A stretch of DNA of 64,000 nucleotides from Mangrovimonas sp. ST2L15 (GTDB taxonomy: Bacteria; Bacteroidota; Bacteroidia; Flavobacteriales; Flavobacteriaceae), in assembly GCF_001280515.1 (NCBI RefSeq), contig NZ_LBIQ01000030.1, forward strand, positions 62,001-126,000. The letters run 5' to 3'. The position numbers and the translations under genes were made by a program. Positions 54,186 through 64,000 of the stretch are shown in pieces (the first letter of the stretch is position 1; every line of letters begins with the position of its first letter). The notes below the pieces were generated by a model. It worked only from the letters and a program-made list of their open reading frames with translations. It was not told the origin of the DNA and ran no database searches.

Positions 54186-55069
54186 TAGGATTTAGTTTTA
54201 ATAATGGTCGTTTGAATAACCTCATCATTAATAATCGTTCTTTCAAAAAATTTGAAGACCATATCCAACTCCTCATAAGGAATTCGTGAAATTTCATGCT
54301 TTCCTCCTTTAACAATGTTAAAATAATATGAGGTTTCAAAGTCTTCTAACTTATCTACAATCACCTTTGCTCCATCTAGAAATAAATAACCAGGCTTCTC
54401 TGGGTCACAAAAGTGATGTGGCGCCGATGCAAATGGCACTAAGTTATCTTCTGTGCCATGGTAAAAGACACTAGGTATAGCATTCTCTTTTGTTATGTAT
54501 TCAGCATTTACAATAGCCCCAGCACATGAAAACATGCCAGCAAATTCAACTTGCTTATATTTCTCTAAATCATCTGCAAAATGCTCTTTCATAAACACCG
54601 CGTTCAAGGTGCCCTCTGCTCCAGCACTACTACCTCCGGCAATAAGGAGCTTGGTGTCGACATGCAATCGATTAGAATTGGAAACCACAAAGGCTGCTGC
54701 ATCTAAATAATCAATAGCTGCTTGTTTAAAAACCTCCAGTTTATCCTCTTTTGTACAATCGCAACCGAATCCTGTTTTGGTACCTTTTCTAAGTAATCTA
54801 TAAGAAATAGAAATACCGATATATCCATGCTGTGCCGCATATTGGCAAAGTTCTGCATCATCTTTAAAATCTCTAGAACCCACAGAAAATCCACCCCCAT
54901 GCATCCATAACAATGTAGGTAGTTTATCCCCTGCCTTAATATTCTCTGGAGTATAAACATCCAGTTTTAAAGTATCCTTTCCTTTAATAGAATAGGTATA
55001 AGTTGTTTTGGTTTGTGCGGTCGCATATACACCAAGAAATAAGAAAAGTGCAATAGTTAAAACTCTCAT
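54185..55069 (-). CDS. Secreted alpha/beta-hydrolase carboxylesterase
   Basis: This 294-residue protein has signal peptide MRVLTIALFLFLGVYATAQ. The alpha/beta-hydrolase fold shows the oxyanion motif LLWMHGGGFSVGSRD and the nucleophile elbow GGSSAGAEGTLNA; a later Asp (YHGTEDNLVPFA) and His (GGKHEISRI) complete a Ser-Asp-His triad. It belongs to the carboxylesterase/BD-FAE-like group that often removes acetyl or feruloyl groups from polysaccharides. It follows the GH2 gene with no gap and is joined to the sulfatase gene by a one-base overlap. Confidence 0.9.
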   Translation of the reverse strand: MRVLTIALFLFLGVYATAQTKTTYTYSIKGKDTLKLDVYTPENIKAGDKLPTLLWMHGGGFSVGSRDFKDDAELCQYAAQHGYIGISISYRLLRKGTKTGFGCDCTKEDKLEVFKQAAIDYLDAAAFVVSNSNRLHVDTKLLIAGGSSAGAEGTLNAVFMKEHFADDLEKYKQVEFAGMFSCAGAIVNAEYITKENAIPSVFYHGTEDNLVPFASAPHHFCDPEKPGYLFLDGAKVIVDKLEDFETSYYFNIVKGGKHEISRIPYEELDMVFKFFERTIINDEVIQTTIIKTKS

Positions 55070-57697
<2,628 letters not shown>

Positions 57698-57702
57698 TTA
57701 AG

Positions 57703-58620
57703 TTATTTCAATATCAATTTAGTGGTTTGTTCGCTATCGTTTACTTGCATTCTAAGGAAATAAACTCCTGAACTGATTTGCTGATTATCATGTCTATCCC
57801 AGGTAAATTGGAAATTCCCTGCAGGTTGCTGTGCATCTAGAAGTTTAGAAACCAAACTACCGTTTATATTATAAATTTCCATTTTAACTTGAGAAGATTC
57901 TTTCAAATCCATTCTTACCTCCAAAATATCAGCAACTGGATTTGGATAGAAACTCAACATGTTTTTTAATTTAAAATCGCTTACAGAAAGTGGTGCATCA
58001 GATTTAATAATCTCAATAGCTCCTAAATAATAAAACCCGAAACTATTGTCATTGTTTGGTCCAGGCTCTGCCGTAAAAGTTATTTCTCCACTTCCGTTTG
58101 GCTGAATGTTCATAGCATCTGCTGTATTTGCCGTATTGTTGGAAGTGTTCAACGCAACCACTTCTGTTGTAGAACCTGCAACTGTATATTGGGTTTCCCT
58201 GTTATCGCTCACCCCATTTCTTGAAGCAAAAATCGAAAATGAGTAATAAAAAGAGGGATCTAATCCAGTTAGGGTAAAACCTCCTGTAGCCTCTAAACTT
58301 CCATTAAAGGTAGACGTTTCACCAAAAAAACTATCTGCTGCTGCTGATGAAGGAAACGGCAATGAAGCATCTGGGGTAGGATTTCCTGCTGTATTAACCG
58401 TATCAAAAGCATCATCAATGGTTAAAGTAACTCCAGTACTAGCCCCATTTGAGTCTATTAAAACACCTGAAAGCCCATCAGCATCTACTGCATTTGCTAC
58501 TGAAAAGTTGTTCCAATTACCCTCAGTTTCATTCGTTGTAATACCAAAATCAATGTATGTATATTCCTGAGCGAAGGAAATACAAGAAAATAAAGCGAAA
58601 ATAAATGTAATTTTTTTCAT
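57703..58620 (-). CDS. T9SS-secreted protein with stand-alone YIDFG/NWNN domain
   Basis: This 305-residue protein has a signal peptide (MKKITFIFALFSCISFAQ). Residues about 19-205 form a beta-rich domain that begins YTYIDFGITTNETEGNWNNF and ends SFGFYYLGAIEII. The C-terminal 85 residues are a type IX secretion sorting domain (LSFYPNPVADILEVRMD ... GVYFLRMQVND ... TTKLILK). No catalytic motif is visible. The first domain is closely similar to the N-terminus of the SGNH hydrolase encoded just upstream, so a glycan-binding role is inferred. It lies seven bases from that gene. Confidence 0.85.
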   Translation of the reverse strand: MKKITFIFALFSCISFAQEYTYIDFGITTNETEGNWNNFSVANAVDADGLSGVLIDSNGASTGVTLTIDDAFDTVNTAGNPTPDASLPFPSSAAADSFFGETSTFNGSLEATGGFTLTGLDPSFYYSFSIFASRNGVSDNRETQYTVAGSTTEVVALNTSNNTANTADAMNIQPNGSGEITFTAEPGPNNDNSFGFYYLGAIEIIKSDAPLSVSDFKLKNMLSFYPNPVADILEVRMDLKESSQVKMEIYNINGSLVSKLLDAQQPAGNFQFTWDRHDNQQISSGVYFLRMQVNDSEQTTKLILK

Positions 58621-58626
58621 AATTCA

Positions 58627-60456
58627 TTAATTTAAAATTAGACGTTTGGTTAAAGACTTATCATTATTGGTTATAGTCATGAGATACACCCCATTTTCAA
58701 GATTCCCTCTAGACCAAGAAATTTTATGATTTGAAATTTGATGGTTACCGTCATAAACTCTTGAGCCTAGAAGGTCATAAACTTGAATATTGGCTTGATT
58801 TCCCACAAATTCGCTATTGCTTACAGTACAGGTTTCACTCACCGGATTAGGGAATAATTTAAATTCTGTGCTAAATAAAAATTCTTCAACACTCAAAGCA
58901 TTTTGGACTGCAATATGCACTCCCTTACCTAACACTCTTTCAAAAAGAATAAAATGGGCATCATCATTCATATGAATTCCATCCCCAGAATCGTATTCAG
59001 ATAAAATGCCATTCCCATCAGCTTCTCCTAAATCAGTCCAAAAGTCAATCGTATTTTCCCCAAACATGGTATATGTCTCATCTATCATATCCAATTGAAT
59101 ATTTAAATTGGTGGTATTAGATCCAAAATCTCTTGGTTGTGGTGTCGTTACCCAAAGTGGAATATTAGCATTTGCTGCCACGTCACTTATCAGACCATAG
59201 TTATACAATTGGTCAGCTACCGGGTAGCCACTAGCGGCGTCATTTGATGGAAGATTGATAATAATTCCACCTGCTTCCAGTTCGACAGCCTTTGATATGT
59301 TTCGTTCCACATCGATGGTTCTATTAACTCCCGCAGGAATTGGTGTCCCAGTTGGCAAAATATTGTATGTAGCAAATCCACCTAATGCCAAATTAACCAC
59401 CTCAAATCTGGTATCCATTTCCGTGAGATAGGTGTTATATCTCCACACCCATGCATTGTTAAGATCGGAAGGACCTGTTCCGGCCGCTGTTGAGGAACCA
59501 AGCACTATAATTCTATAAACTTCTCCCTCATTAGGGATTACTTCAAAAACATTTTCACTTGTATCAGTTAAACCCTCTCCCGAAATTCGAACCAAACATT
59601 CATTTGAAATTTCATCAGGAACTACCATATCATAATGTTGCGCTGAACCTACTGCAGTTGCTATAGTAGACCATGTGGCACCATTATCTGAAGAAAATTC
59701 TATCAGCATATCAGGAACTGATATACTAGTCCATTTAACTCTCACAGTCTTTCCAACTTCCCATAAATGACCTCCATTAGGATAATTAAGAGCCAGTTCT
59801 GGGTCAGGAGTGGTATCTGATATTGGTGTTTCACTAACAATCAACTGTACCGCCCCTAAATAATAAAACCCGAAACTATTATTGTTATTTGGGCCCGGCT
59901 CTGCGGTCAATACAATCTCCCCACTTCCGTTAGGTTGAATATTCAAAATATTGGCCGTATTCGTCGTGTTATTGGCTGGGTTTAATGCTTGAGAATCTGT
60001 AGTTGCTCCTTCTACAGTATACAAGGTTTCACGATTATCACTCACTCCTGATCTTGAGCTAAAAACGGAAAAAGAATAATATAGGGCAGGATCCAAATTA
60101 GACAATGTAAAACCGCCTGACGGATTCACATTACCATTAAATCCCGATTCTGTTTCCCCAAAGAAACTATCCATTGATGCCGAAGAAGGAAAAGGCAAAG
60201 CCCCATTAGGGCTTGATGTCCCGTTGGAATTAATATGGTCAAAAGAATCGGTGAGCGTAAACAGGATTCCCATATCAGCACCTGAATCATCTATCAAGTT
60301 TGCTGTAAGGCCTTCTTCGTTCTGTGAAGAAACCACTATGTTATTCCAATTGCCAGAAGTTGTGTTGGATGAACCTCCAAAATCTATGTAAGCATATTGT
60401 TGAGCAAAACCAACATAGCCTATCATAATTAATAAAAAAAGTAATAGTCTCTTCAT
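58627..60456 (-). CDS. T9SS-secreted SGNH/GDSL hydrolase with YIDFG/NWNN domain
   Basis: This 609-residue protein has signal peptide, then the same beta domain as its neighbour (about 19-210, YAYIDFGGSSNTTSGNWNN ... SFGFYYLGAVQLI). An Ig-like/Kre9-like segment follows (YPNGGHLWEVGKTVRVKWTS, about 225-310). The SGNH esterase domain runs from about 315 to 500: block I YRIIVLGSSTAAGTG, block II NLALGGFATYN, block III IINLPSNDAAS, block V DGIHMNDDAH. A T9SS sorting domain closes the protein (KLFPNPVSETCTVSN ... NGVYLMTITNNDK). It probably deacylates a polysaccharide at or outside the cell surface. Confidence 0.9.
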   Translation of the reverse strand: MKRLLLFLLIMIGYVGFAQQYAYIDFGGSSNTTSGNWNNIVVSSQNEEGLTANLIDDSGADMGILFTLTDSFDHINSNGTSSPNGALPFPSSASMDSFFGETESGFNGNVNPSGGFTLSNLDPALYYSFSVFSSRSGVSDNRETLYTVEGATTDSQALNPANNTTNTANILNIQPNGSGEIVLTAEPGPNNNNSFGFYYLGAVQLIVSETPISDTTPDPELALNYPNGGHLWEVGKTVRVKWTSISVPDMLIEFSSDNGATWSTIATAVGSAQHYDMVVPDEISNECLVRISGEGLTDTSENVFEVIPNEGEVYRIIVLGSSTAAGTGPSDLNNAWVWRYNTYLTEMDTRFEVVNLALGGFATYNILPTGTPIPAGVNRTIDVERNISKAVELEAGGIIINLPSNDAASGYPVADQLYNYGLISDVAANANIPLWVTTPQPRDFGSNTTNLNIQLDMIDETYTMFGENTIDFWTDLGEADGNGILSEYDSGDGIHMNDDAHFILFERVLGKGVHIAVQNALSVEEFLFSTEFKLFPNPVSETCTVSNSEFVGNQANIQVYDLLGSRVYDGNHQISNHKISWSRGNLENGVYLMTITNNDKSLTKRLILN

Positions 60457-60481
60457 AATTATAAAATTTAATTTGTGTGCT

Positions 60482-62704
60482 TTATTCTAAATAAAAACTC
60501 GTATTGAACTTAAATTCTGAGTTTGGGGCAATAGCAATTTCAAATTCTCCCGGTTCCACACCAAAAATCATGTCGCTGTTATAAAATTTCAAATCCTCAA
60601 TAGAAATTGAAAAGGAAACCTTTTTACTTTCACCCTTTTTCAAGAATATTTTTTCAAAACCTTTTAATTCTTTCACAGGTCGGGTAACACTTCCTACTTT
60701 GTCATGAATGTATAACTGCACGATTTCATGCCCATCCATATTTCCTGAATTAGTAATGGTTATTGAAGCCTTCAAAGTTCCATTAGCATTTAAGGTCTTG
60801 GAAGACAATGTGAGATTCGAATACGTAAATTGAGTGTAACTCAAACCATATCCAAATGAGAATAAAGGTGAATTTGGCACATCTATATAATTACTTTTAT
60901 AATCTTCCTTAGGATTAGTCTCAGGAATTGGCCTTCCTGTATTTTTCATGTTGTAATAAATAGGCACTTGCCCCACATTCCTGGGGAATGTCACTGATAG
61001 TTTACCAGAGGGGTTCACTTTACCAAATAATAAATCTGCAGTTGCTGCACCACCCATGGTACCTGGAAACCAAACTTCTAATATGGCATCAACCAATCCT
61101 ACTTCTTCAGAAAGATTTAATGGACGTCCATTCATGATCACCAAGGTGATTTTTTTATCAGGATTAGCTTCTCTAATTTTCTTAATAAGCTTAGGTTGTA
61201 ATCCAGGAATTTTCAAGTTGGTTCTTGAAGCCGCTTCCCCACTCATATGATGCCCTTCACCCATTACCAAAACAATTTCTTCTGCTTGTTTTGAAACTGA
61301 AATAGCTTCAGCAAAACCTGATTCATCATCCTTTAAAATATCACAACCCTTGGCATACAAAATTTGATTGGACTTGAGGTATTCTGAAACGCCCTCAAAG
61401 ACGCTGACTGCCTTCCCCTGCCTATCACCTTTGGCTGCCCAATTTCCTAGAATATCATATTCATCTTTGACTAAGGGTCCTATAAAAGCTATTTTATTTG
61501 TGCTTTTTGAAAGCGGTAAGGCTTCACTATTGTTTTGTAGTAATACCGAAGATGCCGCTGCGATCTCTCTGGCTTTAGCTAAAAACTCCGGTTTATATTT
61601 AGTAGTGTTTTCTCGTTCTTCATTAATGTATCTGTAGGGATCTTCAAATAATCCCAATTTGTATTTAGCTAATAGAATTCTTCTACAAGCATCATCTACA
61701 TAACGCTTAGGAATTTGACCTTCCTCTACAAGATCTTTTAAAAAATGATGGTACAATTTACCCACCATATCCATATCTACTCCTGCATTCATACCAATTC
61801 TAGCGGCGTCAATACTATCCTTGGCAAATCCGTGAGGAACTAGCTCATTAATAGATGTATAATCTGAAACCACAAATCCATTAAAATTCCATTCATCACG
61901 CAGGATATCTCGTAAGGTGAATTTATTCCCAGAAGTCGGCACCCCATTTAACTCATTAAATGCAGACATGAACGTTTCCACTCCAGCATCTACCGTAGCC
62001 TTGAAAGGGGGTAAATACACATTTCGTAATTCCCTTTCACCCATATTCACTGTGTGATAATCGCGGCCTGCTTGAGCTGCTCCATACGCTACATAATGTT
62101 TAGCACAAGCCAAAATCGTATTAGGCTGCGATAAGTCGTCACCCTGAAATCCTTTAACATAGGCTTTTGCTATTTGACTACCTAGGTACACATCTTCACC
62201 TGCACCTTCTGAAATGCGCCCCCAGCGTGGTTCTCTAGAAATATCCACCATGGGTGCAAAGGTCCAATGCAAGCCCTCTGCAGAGGCTTCTTCGGCTGCA
62301 ATACGCGAACTTTCTTTAACCATATTCAAATCCCAACTACATGACATTCCTAAATTGATTGGAAAAATGGTTCGGTGACCATGAATCACATCATAACCAA
62401 ACAACAACGGAATACCAAGTCTAGATTCTTCAATAGCGATTTTCTGTAAGTCTCTTGTACCTTTGACCGTAAATGCATTCAGCATTGCACCCAAATTGCC
62501 TTCACGGATGTATCTACCATTGTCTGTTCCTACGATAGGCCCCGTTTGATCCCAACTTCCACTATACATTACCGTCTGACCAATCTTTTCTTGAAGGGTC
62601 ATAAGCTTCATTAAGGAATCGACTTTTGCCTCATAGTTTTGGGACCAAGAGATAATTCCTGTCAGAAAAGAAATTAAAAAGGTCGTATGCTTAAGCTGAT
62701 TCAT
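60482..62704 (-). CDS. GH3 beta-glycosidase (BglX-like)
   Basis: This 740-residue GH3 enzyme has a signal peptide (MNQLKHTTFLISFLTGIISWSQ). The TIM barrel contains IPLLFGYDVIHGHRTIFPI and the nucleophile Asp281 in GFVVSDYTSINEL; the second domain contains the acid/base region VLVMGEGHHMSGEAASR; a fibronectin-III-like domain forms the C-terminus (SKKVSFSISIEDLKFYN). It is close to BglX in length and sequence and may cleave beta-glucosides, beta-xylosides or related sugars at non-reducing ends. It starts six bases after the stop of the GH43-like gene at the window edge. Confidence 0.95.
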   Translation of the reverse strand: MNQLKHTTFLISFLTGIISWSQNYEAKVDSLMKLMTLQEKIGQTVMYSGSWDQTGPIVGTDNGRYIREGNLGAMLNAFTVKGTRDLQKIAIEESRLGIPLLFGYDVIHGHRTIFPINLGMSCSWDLNMVKESSRIAAEEASAEGLHWTFAPMVDISREPRWGRISEGAGEDVYLGSQIAKAYVKGFQGDDLSQPNTILACAKHYVAYGAAQAGRDYHTVNMGERELRNVYLPPFKATVDAGVETFMSAFNELNGVPTSGNKFTLRDILRDEWNFNGFVVSDYTSINELVPHGFAKDSIDAARIGMNAGVDMDMVGKLYHHFLKDLVEEGQIPKRYVDDACRRILLAKYKLGLFEDPYRYINEERENTTKYKPEFLAKAREIAAASSVLLQNNSEALPLSKSTNKIAFIGPLVKDEYDILGNWAAKGDRQGKAVSVFEGVSEYLKSNQILYAKGCDILKDDESGFAEAISVSKQAEEIVLVMGEGHHMSGEAASRTNLKIPGLQPKLIKKIREANPDKKITLVIMNGRPLNLSEEVGLVDAILEVWFPGTMGGAATADLLFGKVNPSGKLSVTFPRNVGQVPIYYNMKNTGRPIPETNPKEDYKSNYIDVPNSPLFSFGYGLSYTQFTYSNLTLSSKTLNANGTLKASITITNSGNMDGHEIVQLYIHDKVGSVTRPVKELKGFEKIFLKKGESKKVSFSISIEDLKFYNSDMIFGVEPGEFEIAIAPNSEFKFNTSFYLE

Positions 62705-62710
62705 ATCAAT

Positions 62711-64000
62711 CTATTTTGCTTTAATTATTTTGGTTCGTTCTGAAATGCCGCTTTCATTAAAAGCTTCGATAGTGAAAAAATACTCGGTATCTTTATCCAT
62801 ACCTCGGAAATCGTAAAAATCCTCTTCATAAACCATGATGCTGTTATATAACTTATCAGGAGCAATTCCATAATAGATGTTATACCCTATTGCTTGTCCT
62901 TGCTTTTTCCAAGTAATCATAGCATTTCGCGAATCTTGCTGGCTTCTATCAACCTTAAAACCAGAAACTGATTTTGGCTTCTCTGATAACCCTTTTCCAA
63001 AAACTCTAAAATCGGACACTGCAAATAATCCAGAAGCATTATGAATATTTACCATCTTGATATAACGTGCTTGTTTGGATTTTGTTAGCTGCACATAATC
63101 ATGTGGCACATCTTTATCATTCCTAGATTTATCAACTACCAAAGTCCAATTTTCAGCATCATTTGACATGAATATTTGATATTGGTAATAGATATCCATC
63201 GCTTTATTAAATTGCGTTGCCTTATGGTCTGCATAGTTAATTTGAAGCGCCTTTATTTCCATGATTTTGCCCAAATCAACCTGAAGCCACTCACCATTAT
63301 CTGCTGTTTTTGCTGACCAGTAGGTTTGTATGTTTTCATCTGTTAGATTTGAAGCTCCATAACAGATTCTTTCATAAACCTTTTCTCCTCCATGATCCAT
63401 TCTGTTTGTCTCCACATCCTGACATGCTTCAAATGAAGAAACGGTCACAGGTTTTTTATAGGATAGTAACATCCAGCCTGAAGAAGCACCCTCTGAATGA
63501 TCTCTTCTTTCAGTTGGAAGCAGAATTGGAAAATCACCATAAGACGTAACAGAATACATCACATCATCTTTATCAAAACCAGCAGGAAACATATCAATTC
63601 TTCTTTCAAAACGATCTTTAACTGATATTTTACATGTTCCTGTATTCCAATAGTTTCCGTAGTTATCTGCAAAAGTATTTCCGTGACCTGCTCCAACTAC
63701 AAAGCCCCCTGGCTTATAGGACATGGGATTGTGTTTTTGATACTCAAACGGTCCTAATGGATGATCTCCAACATGAACACCGTTGGCATACCCCTTAAAT
63801 TCAGTTCCTGGAGCACCATATTGCATATAATATTTACCGTTGTGCTTAGTCATCCAAGCACCTTCAATAAAATTACCCCAAGGTGCAGGTTCCATATCAT
63901 TATTGGGTCCAAAACGTTCCCAGCCATGTTCTGAAGGCTCTAAACCGACAACTTCCTTTATTTCCCCGTATGGTTTCTGAATATCATCAACTTCGGTCGC
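62711..64000 (-). CDS. GH43-like glycosidase with discoidin and FN3-like domains, 5' end missing
   Basis: The reading frame is open to the right edge, so the N-terminus is outside; 429 residues are visible, and comparison with its paralogue at 48856-50700 suggests about 170 are missing. The visible part begins in the propeller (HGWERFG ... FIEGAWMTKHNGKYYMQYGAPGTEF, with the probable acid Glu), continues with a discoidin-like module (WLQVDLGKIMEIKALQINYADHK) and ends in an FN3-like domain (GYNIYYGIAPDKLYNS). The two proteins sit at the two ends of the visible operon. Whether their specificities differ cannot be told. Confidence 0.82.
   Translation of the reverse strand, partial: ATEVDDIQKPYGEIKEVVGLEPSEHGWERFGPNNDMEPAPWGNFIEGAWMTKHNGKYYMQYGAPGTEFKGYANGVHVGDHPLGPFEYQKHNPMSYKPGGFVVGAGHGNTFADNYGNYWNTGTCKISVKDRFERRIDMFPAGFDKDDVMYSVTSYGDFPILLPTERRDHSEGASSGWMLLSYKKPVTVSSFEACQDVETNRMDHGGEKVYERICYGASNLTDENIQTYWSAKTADNGEWLQVDLGKIMEIKALQINYADHKATQFNKAMDIYYQYQIFMSNDAENWTLVVDKSRNDKDVPHDYVQLTKSKQARYIKMVNIHNASGLFAVSDFRVFGKGLSEKPKSVSGFKVDRSQQDSRNAMITWKKQGQAIGYNIYYGIAPDKLYNSIMVYEEDFYDFRGMDKDTEYFFTIEAFNESGISERTKIIKAK

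Overview
The window looks like a chromosomal segment of a marine-type member of the Flavobacteriaceae (Bacteroidota). The evidence is low G+C, promoters of the form TTTG-N19-TAnnTTTG, almost no Shine-Dalgarno sequences, type IX secretion (T9SS) C-terminal sorting domains, DUF5686-type and PorT-like outer-membrane barrels, glycan-degrading lipoproteins, and housekeeping proteins with clear flavobacterial character (S2, L13, 2-oxoglutarate dehydrogenase, RpoN). I see no phage, insertion sequence, CRISPR array or rRNA.

Layout. 1-2129: the end of a NodB-type deacetylase, a thioredoxin-fold protein without its cysteines, and a membrane metallophosphoesterase. 2193-10475: a compact glycoprotein-glycan salvage locus, with GH20 hexosaminidase and CutC on the minus strand, divergent from GH92 alpha-mannosidase, an FHS sugar permease and glycosylasparaginase on the plus strand; together these can trim an N-glycan down to the GlcNAc-Asn bond. 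10633-16314: a small secreted orphan, an aldehyde dehydrogenase, DNA polymerase I and an SBF-like transporter. 16560-20895: translation genes rplM-rpsI, rpsB, tsf, pyrH, frr. 20954-28365: a DUF5686-like barrel, an MMPL/RND exporter, asnS, rpoN and a degenerate PAP2-like membrane protein. 28360-33587 (minus): a PorT-like barrel, an ExbB/ExbD energisation operon, tRNA-Ser(GGA), L-asparaginase and a TatD nuclease. 33637-35141: a retropepsin-like protease, a NarL-type response regulator and a duplicated regulatory module with a 33-residue membrane microprotein. 35223-41193: sucB, sucA, a small barrel protein, a 116-residue unknown and a polyprenyl synthetase. 41301-47972: a TetR-controlled tripartite RND efflux operon.

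48026-64000 (minus): a tightly packed operon of at least ten genes for a sulfated, probably acylated polysaccharide. It encodes two GH43-like proteins with discoidin and FN3-like modules, GH3, a T9SS-secreted SGNH hydrolase, a T9SS-secreted protein carrying the same N-terminal domain, GH2 with a malectin-like module, an alpha/beta esterase, two formylglycine-type sulfatases and an EEP-family hydrolase. It continues beyond the right edge, so any SusC/SusD pair and endo-acting enzyme would lie there.

The least ordinary features are the twin 128-bp-spaced modules downstream of the response regulator, each with a 7-2-7 inverted repeat of the geometry used by NarL/FixJ regulators; the duplicated 'YIDFG...NWNN' domain on two T9SS cargo proteins; the apparent non-ATG start of the GH2 gene; and the TetR operator placed over the -33 element of its own promoter. 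Functions are inferred from sequence motifs and family knowledge; no database search was possible.
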